A stretch of 64,000 bases of DNA from Mycetocola spongiae (GTDB lineage Bacteria; Actinomycetota; Actinomycetes; Actinomycetales; Microbacteriaceae), in the NCBI RefSeq assembly GCF_020424085.1, contig NZ_CP080203.1, positions 1,302,001 through 1,366,000 on the forward strand, read 5' to 3'. A program made the translations under genes and the position numbers. The notes beneath the pieces are model-generated. The model was not told where the DNA came from, searched no databases, and worked only from the letters and a program-made list of their open reading frames with translations. Every line of letters begins with the position of its first letter. Within the stretch, counting starts at the first letter, position 1. Below, one piece after another: positions 48,880-56,852 of the stretch.

Positions 48880-50031
48880 CTAACTCGCGTAGGCGCTATT
48901 CTCATGCACATAATCATGCGTGAGGTCATTGGTCAGGATGGTGGCCGAGGCCGACCCGTTATTCAGGTGAATCTCGATATTCACGGCCCGCGGGGTGAGG
49001 TCCACGAGGTCGCGGCTGGCATCGGGTGCACCCTCGTGGCATACCCGCACACCGTTAAACACGACGTCCACGTTATAGGGGTCAAACGGGGCCGAGGTGG
49101 TTCCGATCGCTGCCAGCACGCGGCCCCAGTTGGGGTCGTTGCCGTAGATCGCTGCCTTAAAGAGGTTATTGCGGGCCACCGAGCGGCCCACCTCCACGGC
49201 GTCCTCCTCGGTTGCGGCGCCCGAGACGGCAATCGCGATATCGTGGCTGGCTCCCTCGGCGTCACCCTGCAACTGCTCGGCCAGATCGCGGCAAACACCC
49301 GTGAGTGCCCCGGTGAAATCGGCGAGGTCGGGGGTGATCCCGGAGGCGCCCGAGGCCAGCAGGGTCACCTGGTCGTTGGTGGACATGCAGCCATCGGAGT
49401 CGAGGCGGTCAAAGCTCACCCGGGTGGCCTCGCGCAGCGCCGCATCCAGTGCCGCGGAATCCAGGACGGCATCGGTGGTGATCACCACAAGCATCGTGGC
49501 GAGGCCGGGCGCGAGCATTCCGGCGCCCTTGGCGATGCCGCCGATGGACCACTCGGGGGCGAGGAACTCGCTGGTCTTGGGAACCGTATCGGTGGTCATG
49601 ATCGCGGCGGCGGCATCCTCCCCGCCGGTCTCGCTCAGGGCGGCGGCGGCAGCGGTCACGCCCGCGGTGAGCTTATCCCGGTCGAGCTGTTCCCCGATCA
49701 GTCCGGTGGAGCAGACGAGGATATCGGTCGCGGAGGCCCCCACCGCGGCGGCCACGGCCTCGGCGGTGGCATGCGTGGTCTGGAAACCCTGGGAGCCCGT
49801 GAAGCAATTGGCACCGCCCGAGTTCAGCACGATGGCGTCTACCCGGCCGTCCCGGATCACCTCCCGTGACCACAGGATCGGGTTGGCCAGCGCGCGATTG
49901 CTGGTGAAGACCGCGGCGGCGGCGCGCGCGGGGCCCGTGTTTACGATCAGTGCAAGATCGGGTTTGCCCGTGCTCTTTAGCCCGGCGGCGACGCCCGCGG
50001 CGAGAAATCCCTGGGGTGTGGTGACGCTCAT
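48880..50031 (-). CDS. argJ: Bifunctional ornithine acetyltransferase / N-acetylglutamate synthase
   Basis: A 383-residue Ntn-hydrolase-like enzyme that recycles the acetyl group from acetylornithine to glutamate. The self-cleavage site is in KGAGMLAPGLATMLVVITTD, between Ala and the nucleophilic Thr of ATML, giving alpha and beta chains. Other stretches: GLKSTGKPDLALIVN at the start and NSGGANCFTG. The presence of argJ with a cyclic pathway fits absence of argE and argA here. CGGAG lies before the ATG; 28 bases separate it from argC. Confidence 0.96.
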   Translation of the reverse strand: MSVTTPQGFLAAGVAAGLKSTGKPDLALIVNTGPARAAAAVFTSNRALANPILWSREVIRDGRVDAIVLNSGGANCFTGSQGFQTTHATAEAVAAAVGASATDILVCSTGLIGEQLDRDKLTAGVTAAAAALSETGGEDAAAAIMTTDTVPKTSEFLAPEWSIGGIAKGAGMLAPGLATMLVVITTDAVLDSAALDAALREATRVSFDRLDSDGCMSTNDQVTLLASGASGITPDLADFTGALTGVCRDLAEQLQGDAEGASHDIAIAVSGAATEEDAVEVGRSVARNNLFKAAIYGNDPNWGRVLAAIGTTSAPFDPYNVDVVFNGVRVCHEGAPDASRDLVDLTPRAVNIEIHLNNGSASATILTNDLTHDYVHENSAYAS

Positions 50032-50059
50032 GCTGCTACTCCGTTCTGAATGAATGCGA

Positions 50060-51106
50060 TCACGGGGCTACCCCGTTAATGTTGAGGCCGCAGGTCTCGG
50101 CCAGGCCCAGCGCGATATTCGCGGACTGGATCGCGGCACCCGCGGTGCCCTTGGCCAGGTTATCCACGGCGGTCACGATGATGACGCGGCCCGCTGCCTC
50201 GTCCACGGCGAGGCCGATCAGCGCGGTATTGGCACCTAGCACATCCGCGGTGCGCGGGAAGGAGCCGGCGGGCAGCACGTGCACAAACGGTTCCTCGGCA
50301 TAGGCCGCCTCCCAGGCCGCGCGGATACCGTCCGCATCCACTCCCGGCGCGAGGCGCGCGGTGGTGGTGGCGAGGATTCCGCGGGACATCGGGACAAGCA
50401 CGGGGGTAAAGGACACGGTGGCCTCGGTGGCCCCGGCCCAGCGCAGCCCCTGGATGATCTCGGGGATATGCCGGTGGGTGCCGCCCACGGCATAGGGATT
50501 GGCGCTGCCCAGAATCTCGCTGGCCAGCAGGTTGGTCTTCAGCGCGCGGCCGGCACCCGAGGGGCCCACGGCCAGAACGCTGACGATATCGGTGGCCTCG
50601 ATCACGCCCGCGGCGATGCCGGGGGCCAGGGAGAGTTCCACGGTGGACGCATTGCAGCCGGGGGCGGCGATGCGGGTGGCCCCGATCAGGCGATCGCGCT
50701 GGCGGGTGCCGTCCGCGTGCAGAAGCTCGGGAACGCCATAGCTCCACGCGCCATAAAACTCGCCGCCATAAAACGCGGCCCAGTCCTCCTCGGATTCGAG
50801 GCGGTGATCGGCGCCGCAGTCCACCACGAGGACACCCTCGTCCAGCTGGGCGGTGAGCGCGCCGGAGGCCCCGTGCGGGAGGGCGAGGAACACAATATCG
50901 TGTCCGTTGAGGTTTTCGGGGGTGGTCTCCACAAACACCATATCGGCCAGGGAGCGCAGGTGCGGATGCACGCTGCCCACGCTCTGACCGGCATTGGAAT
51001 GCGCGGTGACGGTGGTCAGGATGAATTCGGGGTGGGCCGCGAGAAGCCGCAGCAGCTCACCTCCGGCGTAACCGGATGCACCGGCTACCGCAACGGTAAA
51101 GGACAT
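50060..51106 (-). CDS. argC: N-acetyl-gamma-glutamyl-phosphate reductase
   Basis: A 348-residue NADPH-dependent reductase, first structural gene of the arg operon. It begins [20 protein letters not shown] with the Rossmann G-x-x-G-x-x-G, and the catalytic Cys is in [15 protein letters not shown], the actinobacterial form of the NPGC motif. The C-terminal substrate part includes [15 protein letters not shown] with the conserved HxHxPE-like motif. AAGG lies 7 bases before the ATG, immediately after the stop of a possible upstream frame. The 234 bases between the leader peptide stop and this ATG contain hairpins discussed separately. Confidence 0.96.
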   Translation of the reverse strand: MSFTVAVAGASGYAGGELLRLLAAHPEFILTTVTAHSNAGQSVGSVHPHLRSLADMVFVETTPENLNGHDIVFLALPHGASGALTAQLDEGVLVVDCGADHRLESEEDWAAFYGGEFYGAWSYGVPELLHADGTRQRDRLIGATRIAAPGCNASTVELSLAPGIAAGVIEATDIVSVLAVGPSGAGRALKTNLLASEILGSANPYAVGGTHRHIPEIIQGLRWAGATEATVSFTPVLVPMSRGILATTTARLAPGVDADGIRAAWEAAYAEEPFVHVLPAGSFPRTADVLGANTALIGLAVDEAAGRVIIVTAVDNLAKGTAGAAIQSANIALGLAETCGLNINGVAP

Positions 51107-51340
51107 GACACTACCTTAATGCTCGGGGTCGAGGGAGAGAGTTGGGGTATCGGCAACGGACACGGATCCCATCATCGCGCCCCGGTAACGGTACCGGGGT
51201 CCTTCCGGGGCCTGCCTCGACGCGGACGCGGATCGTGTGTCCCTAGGTCCGTTCCGATTATGGGGAACGCGGCGCAGGTCACGGTGCGGCGGAGGGTGGG
51301 GCATCACCGGGAGTGAGGATGAGCGGAGTGTACGTTGCTA
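51107..51340 (-). promoter_or_regulatory. Putative arg attenuator region
   Basis: Transcribed spacer between the leader peptide and argC. Hairpins on the minus strand: CGTTCC-GGAACG around 51250-51269 and CCCCGGTA-CCGT-TACCGGGG at 51180-51199. A further CCCCGG copy (complement of about 51205-51210) could pair with the same CCGGGG arm, so two mutually exclusive folds are possible. No T-run follows the stems, so any termination would be Rho-dependent or control would act on argC translation. A second Arg-rich frame (51116-51307) spans this region and ends just at the argC ribosome-binding site. Confidence 0.5.
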
Positions 51341-51430
51341 CTATCGTCGCTCGGCGAGCACGCGGCTGCGGCGTCGCGCGGTGGCAGGTGAGAGAACCTG
51401 AACCGGGCGGGCAGTGCGTGAGATAGCCAT
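51341..51430 (-). CDS. Arginine-rich leader peptide upstream of argC (29 aa, leaderless)
   Basis: A 29-codon frame, too short for usual gene calls. It starts MAISRTARPV and ends ARRRSRVLAERR-stop: eight Arg in 29 residues, six of them in the last eleven, two as the final codons. Arg codons are CGC five times and CGA three times. There is no Shine-Dalgarno, but the ATG lies exactly 7 bases after a -10-like TATCAT, so transcription would start at or next to the A of ATG, making a leaderless reading frame. Such frames are efficiently translated in actinobacteria. The position, before argC, and the end of the peptide fit attenuation: ribosomes slow at the Arg run when charged Arg-tRNA is scarce and change folding or Rho access downstream. 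The function is inference. Confidence 0.68.
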   Translation of the reverse strand: MAISRTARPVQVLSPATARRRSRVLAERR

Positions 51431-51437
51431 GTGGGCG

Positions 51438-51467
51438 ATGATAGCGGATATTTGGCGCGCACAACAA
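51438..51467 (-). promoter_or_regulatory. Promoter of the arg operon (leaderless start)
   Basis: Minus-strand -10 TATCAT (51438-51443) with -35 TTGTTG (51462-51467) at 18 bases; a TTGTGC at 15 bases is an alternative. The start point falls at the ATG of the leader peptide (51430). Confidence 0.6.
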
Positions 51468-51499
51468 GTCGGGGCGCGGCGGGCCGGGCCGGTCCCGGG

Positions 51500-52327
51500 C
51501 TAGGCGGCGGGCGCGGGAGCCGGCGCCGGGCCGGGGCGCGGCGCGCGGCGGGGCGTATCCACGGCGGCGCAGACCAGGAGCGCGGCGGAGAGCAGCGCGG
51601 CCAGGATCAGCCCAGGCCCGGGCGCGAGGCTCAGCTCGCCGAGCGGTAGATCCAGGGGAAGCAGGCCGCCGTCGAGCCGCAGGCCCCAGATGCTGATCCC
51701 GATCTCCCGGGCCTGCACCCCCTGGGATTCCAGGGCCTGCCCGAGGGTGGGGCCCATCCCGTTCAGGGAATCCGCGATGGAGTTCAGGGCGGTGAGGGCG
51801 CACAGAATGGTGAGGCTAAACCCGAGGGTCACGCTCCCCACGGCGCTCAGCAGCAGGCTGCCCCGGGCCGAGGCGCGGGCGCGGGCCAGATAGCCGGCGA
51901 TACACAGGAGCAGCGCATCGCAGATAAACAGCGCCAGAATCGGGACGGCATCCAGGCGCAGGTTGGGAAACGGCCCCAACCGGATCACTGCCCAGCCGAG
52001 GAACGGCACAGTACAGAACAGCAAAGCGAAACTCAGCAGCATCCCCACGCGGAGCGGGCGTTCAGGCCGCCAGCGGGCGGGGGCGGATCCGCCGCGACCC
52101 GCGGAGCGCAGGGCGGCATAGCCGGCGAAGATCGCGGCCCCCAGCCCGGGCAGGATGATCAGGAGCAGCGCAATCAGGGGAGATCCCAGCGGGTCCAGCG
52201 CCGGGGCCAGGGCCCGCGCCCAGAGGATCGAGACCAGCACGTGCAGGAGCACCCAGATCAGGAGGATGATCAGCAGTGCGGCGCCACCTCCTCCGAGCGC
52301 ACGCGCGCCGAGCTCCCCCAGGTTCAT
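51500..52327 (-). CDS. Hypothetical membrane protein
   Basis: A 275-residue protein with about six hydrophobic helices (ALLIILLIWVLLHVLVSILW, PLIALLLIILPGLGAAIFAG, VGMLLSFALLFCTVPFLGWA, VPILALFICDALLLCIAGYL, VGSVTLGFSLTILCALTALN and one near the C-terminus, LILAALLSAALLVCAAV). An amphipathic extracytoplasmic or cytoplasmic loop with SIADSLNGMGPTLGQALESQ lies before the last helix, and the tail is Pro/Ala-rich. No family recognised. It stops 33 bases upstream of the arg promoter -35 and has its own promoter in the divergent region shared with the MurA fusion. Confidence 0.7.
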   Translation of the reverse strand: MNLGELGARALGGGGAALLIILLIWVLLHVLVSILWARALAPALDPLGSPLIALLLIILPGLGAAIFAGYAALRSAGRGGSAPARWRPERPLRVGMLLSFALLFCTVPFLGWAVIRLGPFPNLRLDAVPILALFICDALLLCIAGYLARARASARGSLLLSAVGSVTLGFSLTILCALTALNSIADSLNGMGPTLGQALESQGVQAREIGISIWGLRLDGGLLPLDLPLGELSLAPGPGLILAALLSAALLVCAAVDTPRRAPRPGPAPAPAPAA

Positions 52328-52532
52328 CCCCCGCCTCCCCTTCCGATGTCACGACGTCAGGCATCCTATCCGGGCGGCGCACCCCCGACCGCGCCACGAT
52401 ACCCACCTGACGCATAATTTATGCCGCATCCGAGTTATCCTCCACCCCATTTAGGCCCATCGGGTCCCCCAATCGGGGGATATGAGCCAAAATGACACTG
52501 GCGATATCTCAAATCTGGTATAGCATCGGGGT

Positions 52533-54137
52533 ATGGCTATCTCAACGGACACCACCTCCATCGACATCATCGGACCGGCCAAGACCGAGACCGGTTCCGT
52601 CGATATCACCGCCGCCGACCCGATGCGCCAGGTGGGCGCACTCATCCGGGCGGCCCGCGTGGATCGCAAACTCACCCAGGCCCAGCTGGCCGAGCGGGTG
52701 GGCACCAGCCAGAGCGCGATCAACCGCATCGAGCAGGGCAGCCAAAATATCTCGATTGAACTCCTCGCCCGCCTGAGCGTGGCGCTGAAGAGCGAGCTGA
52801 TCTCCTTCGGCGAGCGCCCCAAGACCTCCCATATCCGCGTGCACGGCGGCCAGAAACTCCACGGCTCGATTGCCGTGAACTCCAGCAAAAACGGCGCGGT
52901 CGCGCTGCTCTGTGCCGCGCTGATCAACCGCGGCACCACCCGCCTGCACCGCGTGGCCCGCATCGTCGAGGTGGACCGCATCATCGACGTCCTGCGCAGC
53001 ATGGGAGTGAAGGTCACCTGGTATGGCGACGATAACAGCGTGGAGATCGTGGTCCCCGAGGATCTGAACCTCGCCGAGATCGACGAGGATGCCGGCCGCC
53101 GCACGCGCAGCGTCCTGATGTTTCTCGGCCCGCTGATCGGCCGCTTTGATAATTTCTCGCTGCCCTATGCGGGTGGCTGCGATCTAGGCACCCGCACCGT
53201 GGAGCCGCACCTGATCGCGCTGCGCCCCTTTGGCCTGGACGTGGAGGCCACCACCGGCTGGTATCGCGCAAGCGTAAACCGCGACGTCCCGAGCGAGCTG
53301 AACGTGGTCCTGACCGAGCGCGGTGATACCGTGACCGAGAACGCCATCATGGCCGCGGCCGTGCGCGATGGCGTGACCGTGATCCGCAATGCGAGCCCCA
53401 ACTATATGGTGCAGGACCTGTGCTTCTATCTGGAGCTGCTGGGCATCTCCGTCGAGGGCATCGGCACCACCACGCTGCGCATCACGGGCAGCTCCTCGAT
53501 TAATGCCGATGTGGACTACTGGCCCAGCGAGGACCCGGTGGAGGCCATGAGCCTGCTGACCGCCGGCATCGTGACCGGCTCCGAGATCACCGTGACGCGG
53601 GTGCCGATCGAGTTTATGGAGATCGAGCTGGCCACCCTCGGGGAGATGAAGCTGCGCTATAGCCAGACCGCCGAATATATGGCGCATAACGGCCGCACCC
53701 GGCTGGTTGATGTCACGGTCTACCCCTCGGAGCTGATTGCGCCGATCGATAAGATTCACCCGATGCCCTTCCCCGGGCTAAATATCGATAACCTGCCGTT
53801 TTTTGTGGTGATCGCGGCATGCGCCACGGGCGATACCCTCATCCACGACTGGGTTTATGAGGGGCGCGCCATTCACCTCACCGACCTCACCCGCCTCGGG
53901 GCCCAGGTGCGCCTGCGCGATCCGCACCGCCTGGACGTGACCGGCCCGACCCACTGGTCCGGCGCCGAGGTCTCCTGCCCTCCCGCGCTGCGCCCGGCCG
54001 TGGTGATCCTGCTCGCGATGCTCGCGGCCAAGGGCACGAGCGTGCTGCGCAATGTGGATATCATCTCTCGCGGTTATGAGCAGTTGCAGGAGCGGCTGAT
54101 CTCGCTCGGCGCCTCGATCGAGACGTTCCGCGACTAG
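52533..54137 (+). CDS. HTH (XRE) - MurA-like enolpyruvyl transferase fusion
   Basis: A 534-residue two-domain protein. Residues about 30-95 are a Cro/C1-type HTH (VGALIRAARVDRKLTQAQLA, then ERVGTSQSAINRIEQGSQNI), and residues about 105-530 are an EPSP/MurA fold. MurA residues are kept: the Lys-Asn pair in NSSKNGAVALLCAALI and the catalytic Cys in AGGCDLGTRTVEPHL (LPGGC in E. coli MurA). It could therefore transfer enolpyruvate to UDP-GlcNAc and also bind DNA. A TATAGC lies 7 bases before the ATG, so the mRNA is probably leaderless. It may be the sole or a second MurA; the window cannot tell. Confidence 0.9.
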   Translation: MAISTDTTSIDIIGPAKTETGSVDITAADPMRQVGALIRAARVDRKLTQAQLAERVGTSQSAINRIEQGSQNISIELLARLSVALKSELISFGERPKTSHIRVHGGQKLHGSIAVNSSKNGAVALLCAALINRGTTRLHRVARIVEVDRIIDVLRSMGVKVTWYGDDNSVEIVVPEDLNLAEIDEDAGRRTRSVLMFLGPLIGRFDNFSLPYAGGCDLGTRTVEPHLIALRPFGLDVEATTGWYRASVNRDVPSELNVVLTERGDTVTENAIMAAAVRDGVTVIRNASPNYMVQDLCFYLELLGISVEGIGTTTLRITGSSSINADVDYWPSEDPVEAMSLLTAGIVTGSEITVTRVPIEFMEIELATLGEMKLRYSQTAEYMAHNGRTRLVDVTVYPSELIAPIDKIHPMPFPGLNIDNLPFFVVIAACATGDTLIHDWVYEGRAIHLTDLTRLGAQVRLRDPHRLDVTGPTHWSGAEVSCPPALRPAVVILLAMLAAKGTSVLRNVDIISRGYEQLQERLISLGASIETFRD

Positions 54138-54149
54138 GCTCCACCCCAA

Positions 54150-54187
54150 AGCACCCCGCGCCCCACGGCGCGGGGTGCTTTTATTTT
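54150..54187 (+). terminator. Terminator after the MurA fusion gene
   Basis: A 13-bp perfect stem AGCACCCCGCGCC / GGCGCGGGGTGCT with CCAC loop, followed by TTTATTTT, beginning 12 bases after the stop codon. Confidence 0.93.
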
Positions 54188-54383
54188 GCCCGCGGCCTTC
54201 CGGCACCGATGCCTCCGCGGCGAGCGCCCGCCACCGTGCGCGCACACATTTTTCAGGTTTTCCCCATACCGAGACCGCGGGATGCAACCGAATTTCCCCT
54301 CCCCCACGGGCGCCCCCTCGCCCGAGATAACGGGCGAGAAGCCCACCAAAATACCCCCCGTTTAGGCGCCAAGATAACATGCG

Positions 54384-54479
54384 TTTTGCGACAGGTTCGG
54401 CGAACATCACAGGCGTGATATTACGGTGAATATATAACCCCTGTTTGGGGGTCACTGGATCGTGGTTCTTTGTAGGGAA
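54384..54479 (+). promoter_or_regulatory. Conserved promoter/leader element of surface gene 1
   Basis: In order: TTTTGCGACAG (54384-54394), 19 bases, palindrome-like CGTGATATTACG (54414-54425), AT-rich GAATATATAA, hairpin ACCCC-GGGGT (54437-54452), 19 bases, GTAGGGAA (54472-54479) and AGCC. The same arrangement precedes surface gene 3, and the hairpin/GTAGGGAA part precedes gene 2. TATTAC or TATATA may be the -10, placing the hairpin at or near the mRNA 5' end. The remaining bases 54188-54383 and 54480-54565 hold no further feature that I can see, except GAGGGGAAA as a distant ribosome-binding site. Confidence 0.65.
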
Positions 54480-54565
54480 AGCCGCATCCTTCATCACGCG
54501 TAGGTCCACCCGCCCACAGCCACATATACGGGACATCGGAACGCATCGAGGGGAAAAACTCCACC

Positions 54566-56491
54566 ATGACGTCTTTGACGAATAACCGCCGCGTCTCGCG
54601 GGTGGCCATCGGCGGCCTTCTGGCCGTCGGCCTGGTCGCCGGGGGCGCCCTGTCCAGCCAGGCGATCGGCCTGGACCGCTCCGGCCCGCAGGATCCCACC
54701 GCGACCGTGCGCCCCCTGGAGCCCACCGGCGTCTCGCCCGTGGACGCCTTCGGGAATAGCGCCGAGCCCCGCCTCACCCGCGATGCCGCGCCCACCCCGC
54801 CCCTGGTCAGCGACCTCGGCGTGGATATCTTCCTCGGCGATAAGGCCATGCCCGATGACCTCGTCATCTCGCCCGATGGCCGCTACGCCTATGTCACCGG
54901 CTCCGAAACCGCACTCGTTTATGTGGTGAACCTGCAGACCCGCACACTCGAGAGCACCATCGCGATCCCCGCCGCGGGCGCGCGCGATATCGCGATGAAC
55001 GCCGCCGGCACCCGCGCCGTGGTGGTCATGGAGGGCACCCCCACCACCACCCTCGGCGTGGCCCTGATCGACCTCGAAAAGCGCACGGTCATCCAGACCT
55101 ATCTGGACTTGACCGACTGGGCCAATGACATCGTCATGACCGCGGATGGCTCGTCCTTCTATACCATCGGCGTGAATGCGCGCGTGACCCGCGTGGATAC
55201 CACCAGCGGCGAGATCCTCGCCCAGGTCACAATGCCCACCAATAACGCGACCGCCGCGATCCTCACCCCGGACGAGAGCCGGCTGATCGTGGGACGCACG
55301 GGCCAGGGCCTGACCGGAACCGTCTATGCGGTCCTGGACCCCAAGACCCTCGACGTGATCCTGGATGCTCCCAAACCCGATACCTGGGCCTATGGCGGAT
55401 TCGATTTTGATCAGAACCCCGGCCGGATGTACCTGGCCGAGTCGGGCACCTCGGTGGCCATCCTCGACCCCACCACCGGAGACCCCCTGGAGCGCGTGAG
55501 CGTGGGAAGCATGATGACCGATGTCATCGGTGACGACGCACTGAACCGCGCCTATTCACCCTCGCTGAACTGGGACATGGTCATGGCCGCCGACTTCAAC
55601 ACGGGCGAGCGCTCGGAGAGCTATCGCGCAACCGAGGTGGGCGCAACCACGATTCGCAAGAACCCCGTGACCGGTGACCTGGTCACCGCCAACCGCGGGT
55701 ACTGGGGCGATGAGGGCAGCACGATCACGCTGATCACCAAGCCCGCCGTGACCGACCCCACGGATGTTGTGGTGGATGCCGTGGGCGAGGAGATCTCCTT
55801 CTCCTCGGCCGTGACCGGCGTGAAGCGCGGCAACGGCGGAGGCGTCATCTGGCAGAGCTCCCCGGACGGGGAAACCTGGACCGATATCGAGGGAGCCCTC
55901 GGTAATAACCTGACCGTCACGGTCACCGCCGAGAACTTCGCGGATTCCTACCGCCTGCGCTTTAACGACGACTTCTGGGGAATCCGCGGCGCAAGCGCCC
56001 CCGCCAAGGCCATCACCACCGGCCCCTCGATCACCCTCGAGGGTGACCTGCCCGGCGGCACCGTGGGCGGCGCCTATACCCCCACGATCGTGACCGCGAC
56101 CGGACAGCCCGATCTCGCCTGGTCGCTCGGCGATGCGGTGGCCCGCGCCACCGCCGGAATGCCCGAGGGCCTGGAGCTCAACCCCGCCACGGGCGAGATC
56201 ACCGGAACCCCGACCACCGCGGGCGAGTACATCGTCTCGGTGACCGTGACCGATGCCTTTGGCACCGATACCCGCGATTTCGGCCTGAACGTGGTTGCCT
56301 CCGGCGCACCGACCACCCCCACCGATCCCGGCACCACGACCCCCGGCACCACCACCCCGGGAACCGGTGTACCCACCGCGGACGGTAACCTCGCCCGCAC
56401 CGGTGCCGAGCTGACCTGGCCCGCGCTGGCCGGCGCACTCGCACTACTCCTCGCCGGAGCCTATGCGCTCCGCCGCGGACGCACCGCCTAA
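54566..56491 (+). CDS. Wall-anchored beta-propeller surface protein 1 (LAXTG)
   Basis: A 641-residue exported protein. Signal peptide at residues 1-35 (basic RRVSRVAIGG, then hydrophobic LLAVGLVAGGALSSQA). Residues about 80-395 contain YVTN/NHL-like repeats of a beta-propeller (VYVVNLQTRTLESTIAIPA, RDIAMNAAGTRAVVVM). Residues about 395-485 are an Ig-like module (SSPDGETWTDIEGAL), about 490-575 a putative-Ig (He_PIG) module (GLELNPATGEITGTPTTAGE), then a Pro/Thr stretch and the sorting signal LARTG (609-613), a hydrophobic helix and RRGRTA. LAXTG is the motif used by class E sortases. GAGGGGAAA lies 12 bases before the ATG, an unusually long distance. First of three tandem paralogues. Confidence 0.88.
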   Translation: MTSLTNNRRVSRVAIGGLLAVGLVAGGALSSQAIGLDRSGPQDPTATVRPLEPTGVSPVDAFGNSAEPRLTRDAAPTPPLVSDLGVDIFLGDKAMPDDLVISPDGRYAYVTGSETALVYVVNLQTRTLESTIAIPAAGARDIAMNAAGTRAVVVMEGTPTTTLGVALIDLEKRTVIQTYLDLTDWANDIVMTADGSSFYTIGVNARVTRVDTTSGEILAQVTMPTNNATAAILTPDESRLIVGRTGQGLTGTVYAVLDPKTLDVILDAPKPDTWAYGGFDFDQNPGRMYLAESGTSVAILDPTTGDPLERVSVGSMMTDVIGDDALNRAYSPSLNWDMVMAADFNTGERSESYRATEVGATTIRKNPVTGDLVTANRGYWGDEGSTITLITKPAVTDPTDVVVDAVGEEISFSSAVTGVKRGNGGGVIWQSSPDGETWTDIEGALGNNLTVTVTAENFADSYRLRFNDDFWGIRGASAPAKAITTGPSITLEGDLPGGTVGGAYTPTIVTATGQPDLAWSLGDAVARATAGMPEGLELNPATGEITGTPTTAGEYIVSVTVTDAFGTDTRDFGLNVVASGAPTTPTDPGTTTPGTTTPGTGVPTADGNLARTGAELTWPALAGALALLLAGAYALRRGRTA

Positions 56492-56508
56492 CCCACGGCC
56501 CGATAACA

Positions 56509-56548
56509 CCCCCGCCGCGACACTCGTCGCGGCGGGGGTTTTATATTT
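56509..56548 (+). terminator. Terminator after surface gene 1
   Basis: A 13-bp stem CCCCCGCCGCGAC / GTCGCGGCGGGGG with ACTC loop, followed by TTTTATATTT. Gene 1 is thus its own transcription unit. Confidence 0.92.
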
Positions 56549-56685
56549 CCACGCGCCGGGAGATAACCACCGGCGGGCATCTTTAGCCCTCCAGCAGCCT
56601 CAGTAAATACTGAAATATCGGGAAAAAACTACGGGATACGCCAAAATCACACCCCATAAGAGACATAGGGGATGACGAGGGAAAA

Positions 56686-56754
56686 GGAAATATTTACATT
56701 TATTCCGTCTACCCCCCAGATGGGGGAGGCGGATTTTCGGGTGTTCGTAGGGAA
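56686..56754 (+). promoter_or_regulatory. Conserved leader element of surface gene 2
   Basis: GGAAATATTTAC (56686-56697), a weak match to the palindrome of genes 1 and 3, hairpin CCCCC-AGAT-GGGGG (56713-56726), 20 bases, GTAGGGAA (56747-56754) and ACCCCGGAAATCC. No TTTTGCGACAG copy is found here. The rest of 56549-56852 holds nothing else I recognise; GAGGGGAAA before the ATG is shared with gene 1. Confidence 0.58.
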
Positions 56755-56852
56755 ACCCCGGAAATCCTCAGAGCGAGCGTTCGTTCCCTTCGGCCCCGCG
56801 AATACCGCGGCCGCCGGACGATACGCCGCAACGAGGGGAAAGTTTTATACAC

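Noticed and set aside
56747-56785. Cobalamin-riboswitch likeness (GGGAA-CC-CCGGAAATCC) in the leader of surface gene 2
   Set aside because: The B12 box and the other conserved paired regions are absent, and the matching part in genes 1 and 3 is weaker; treated as a separate unknown element.
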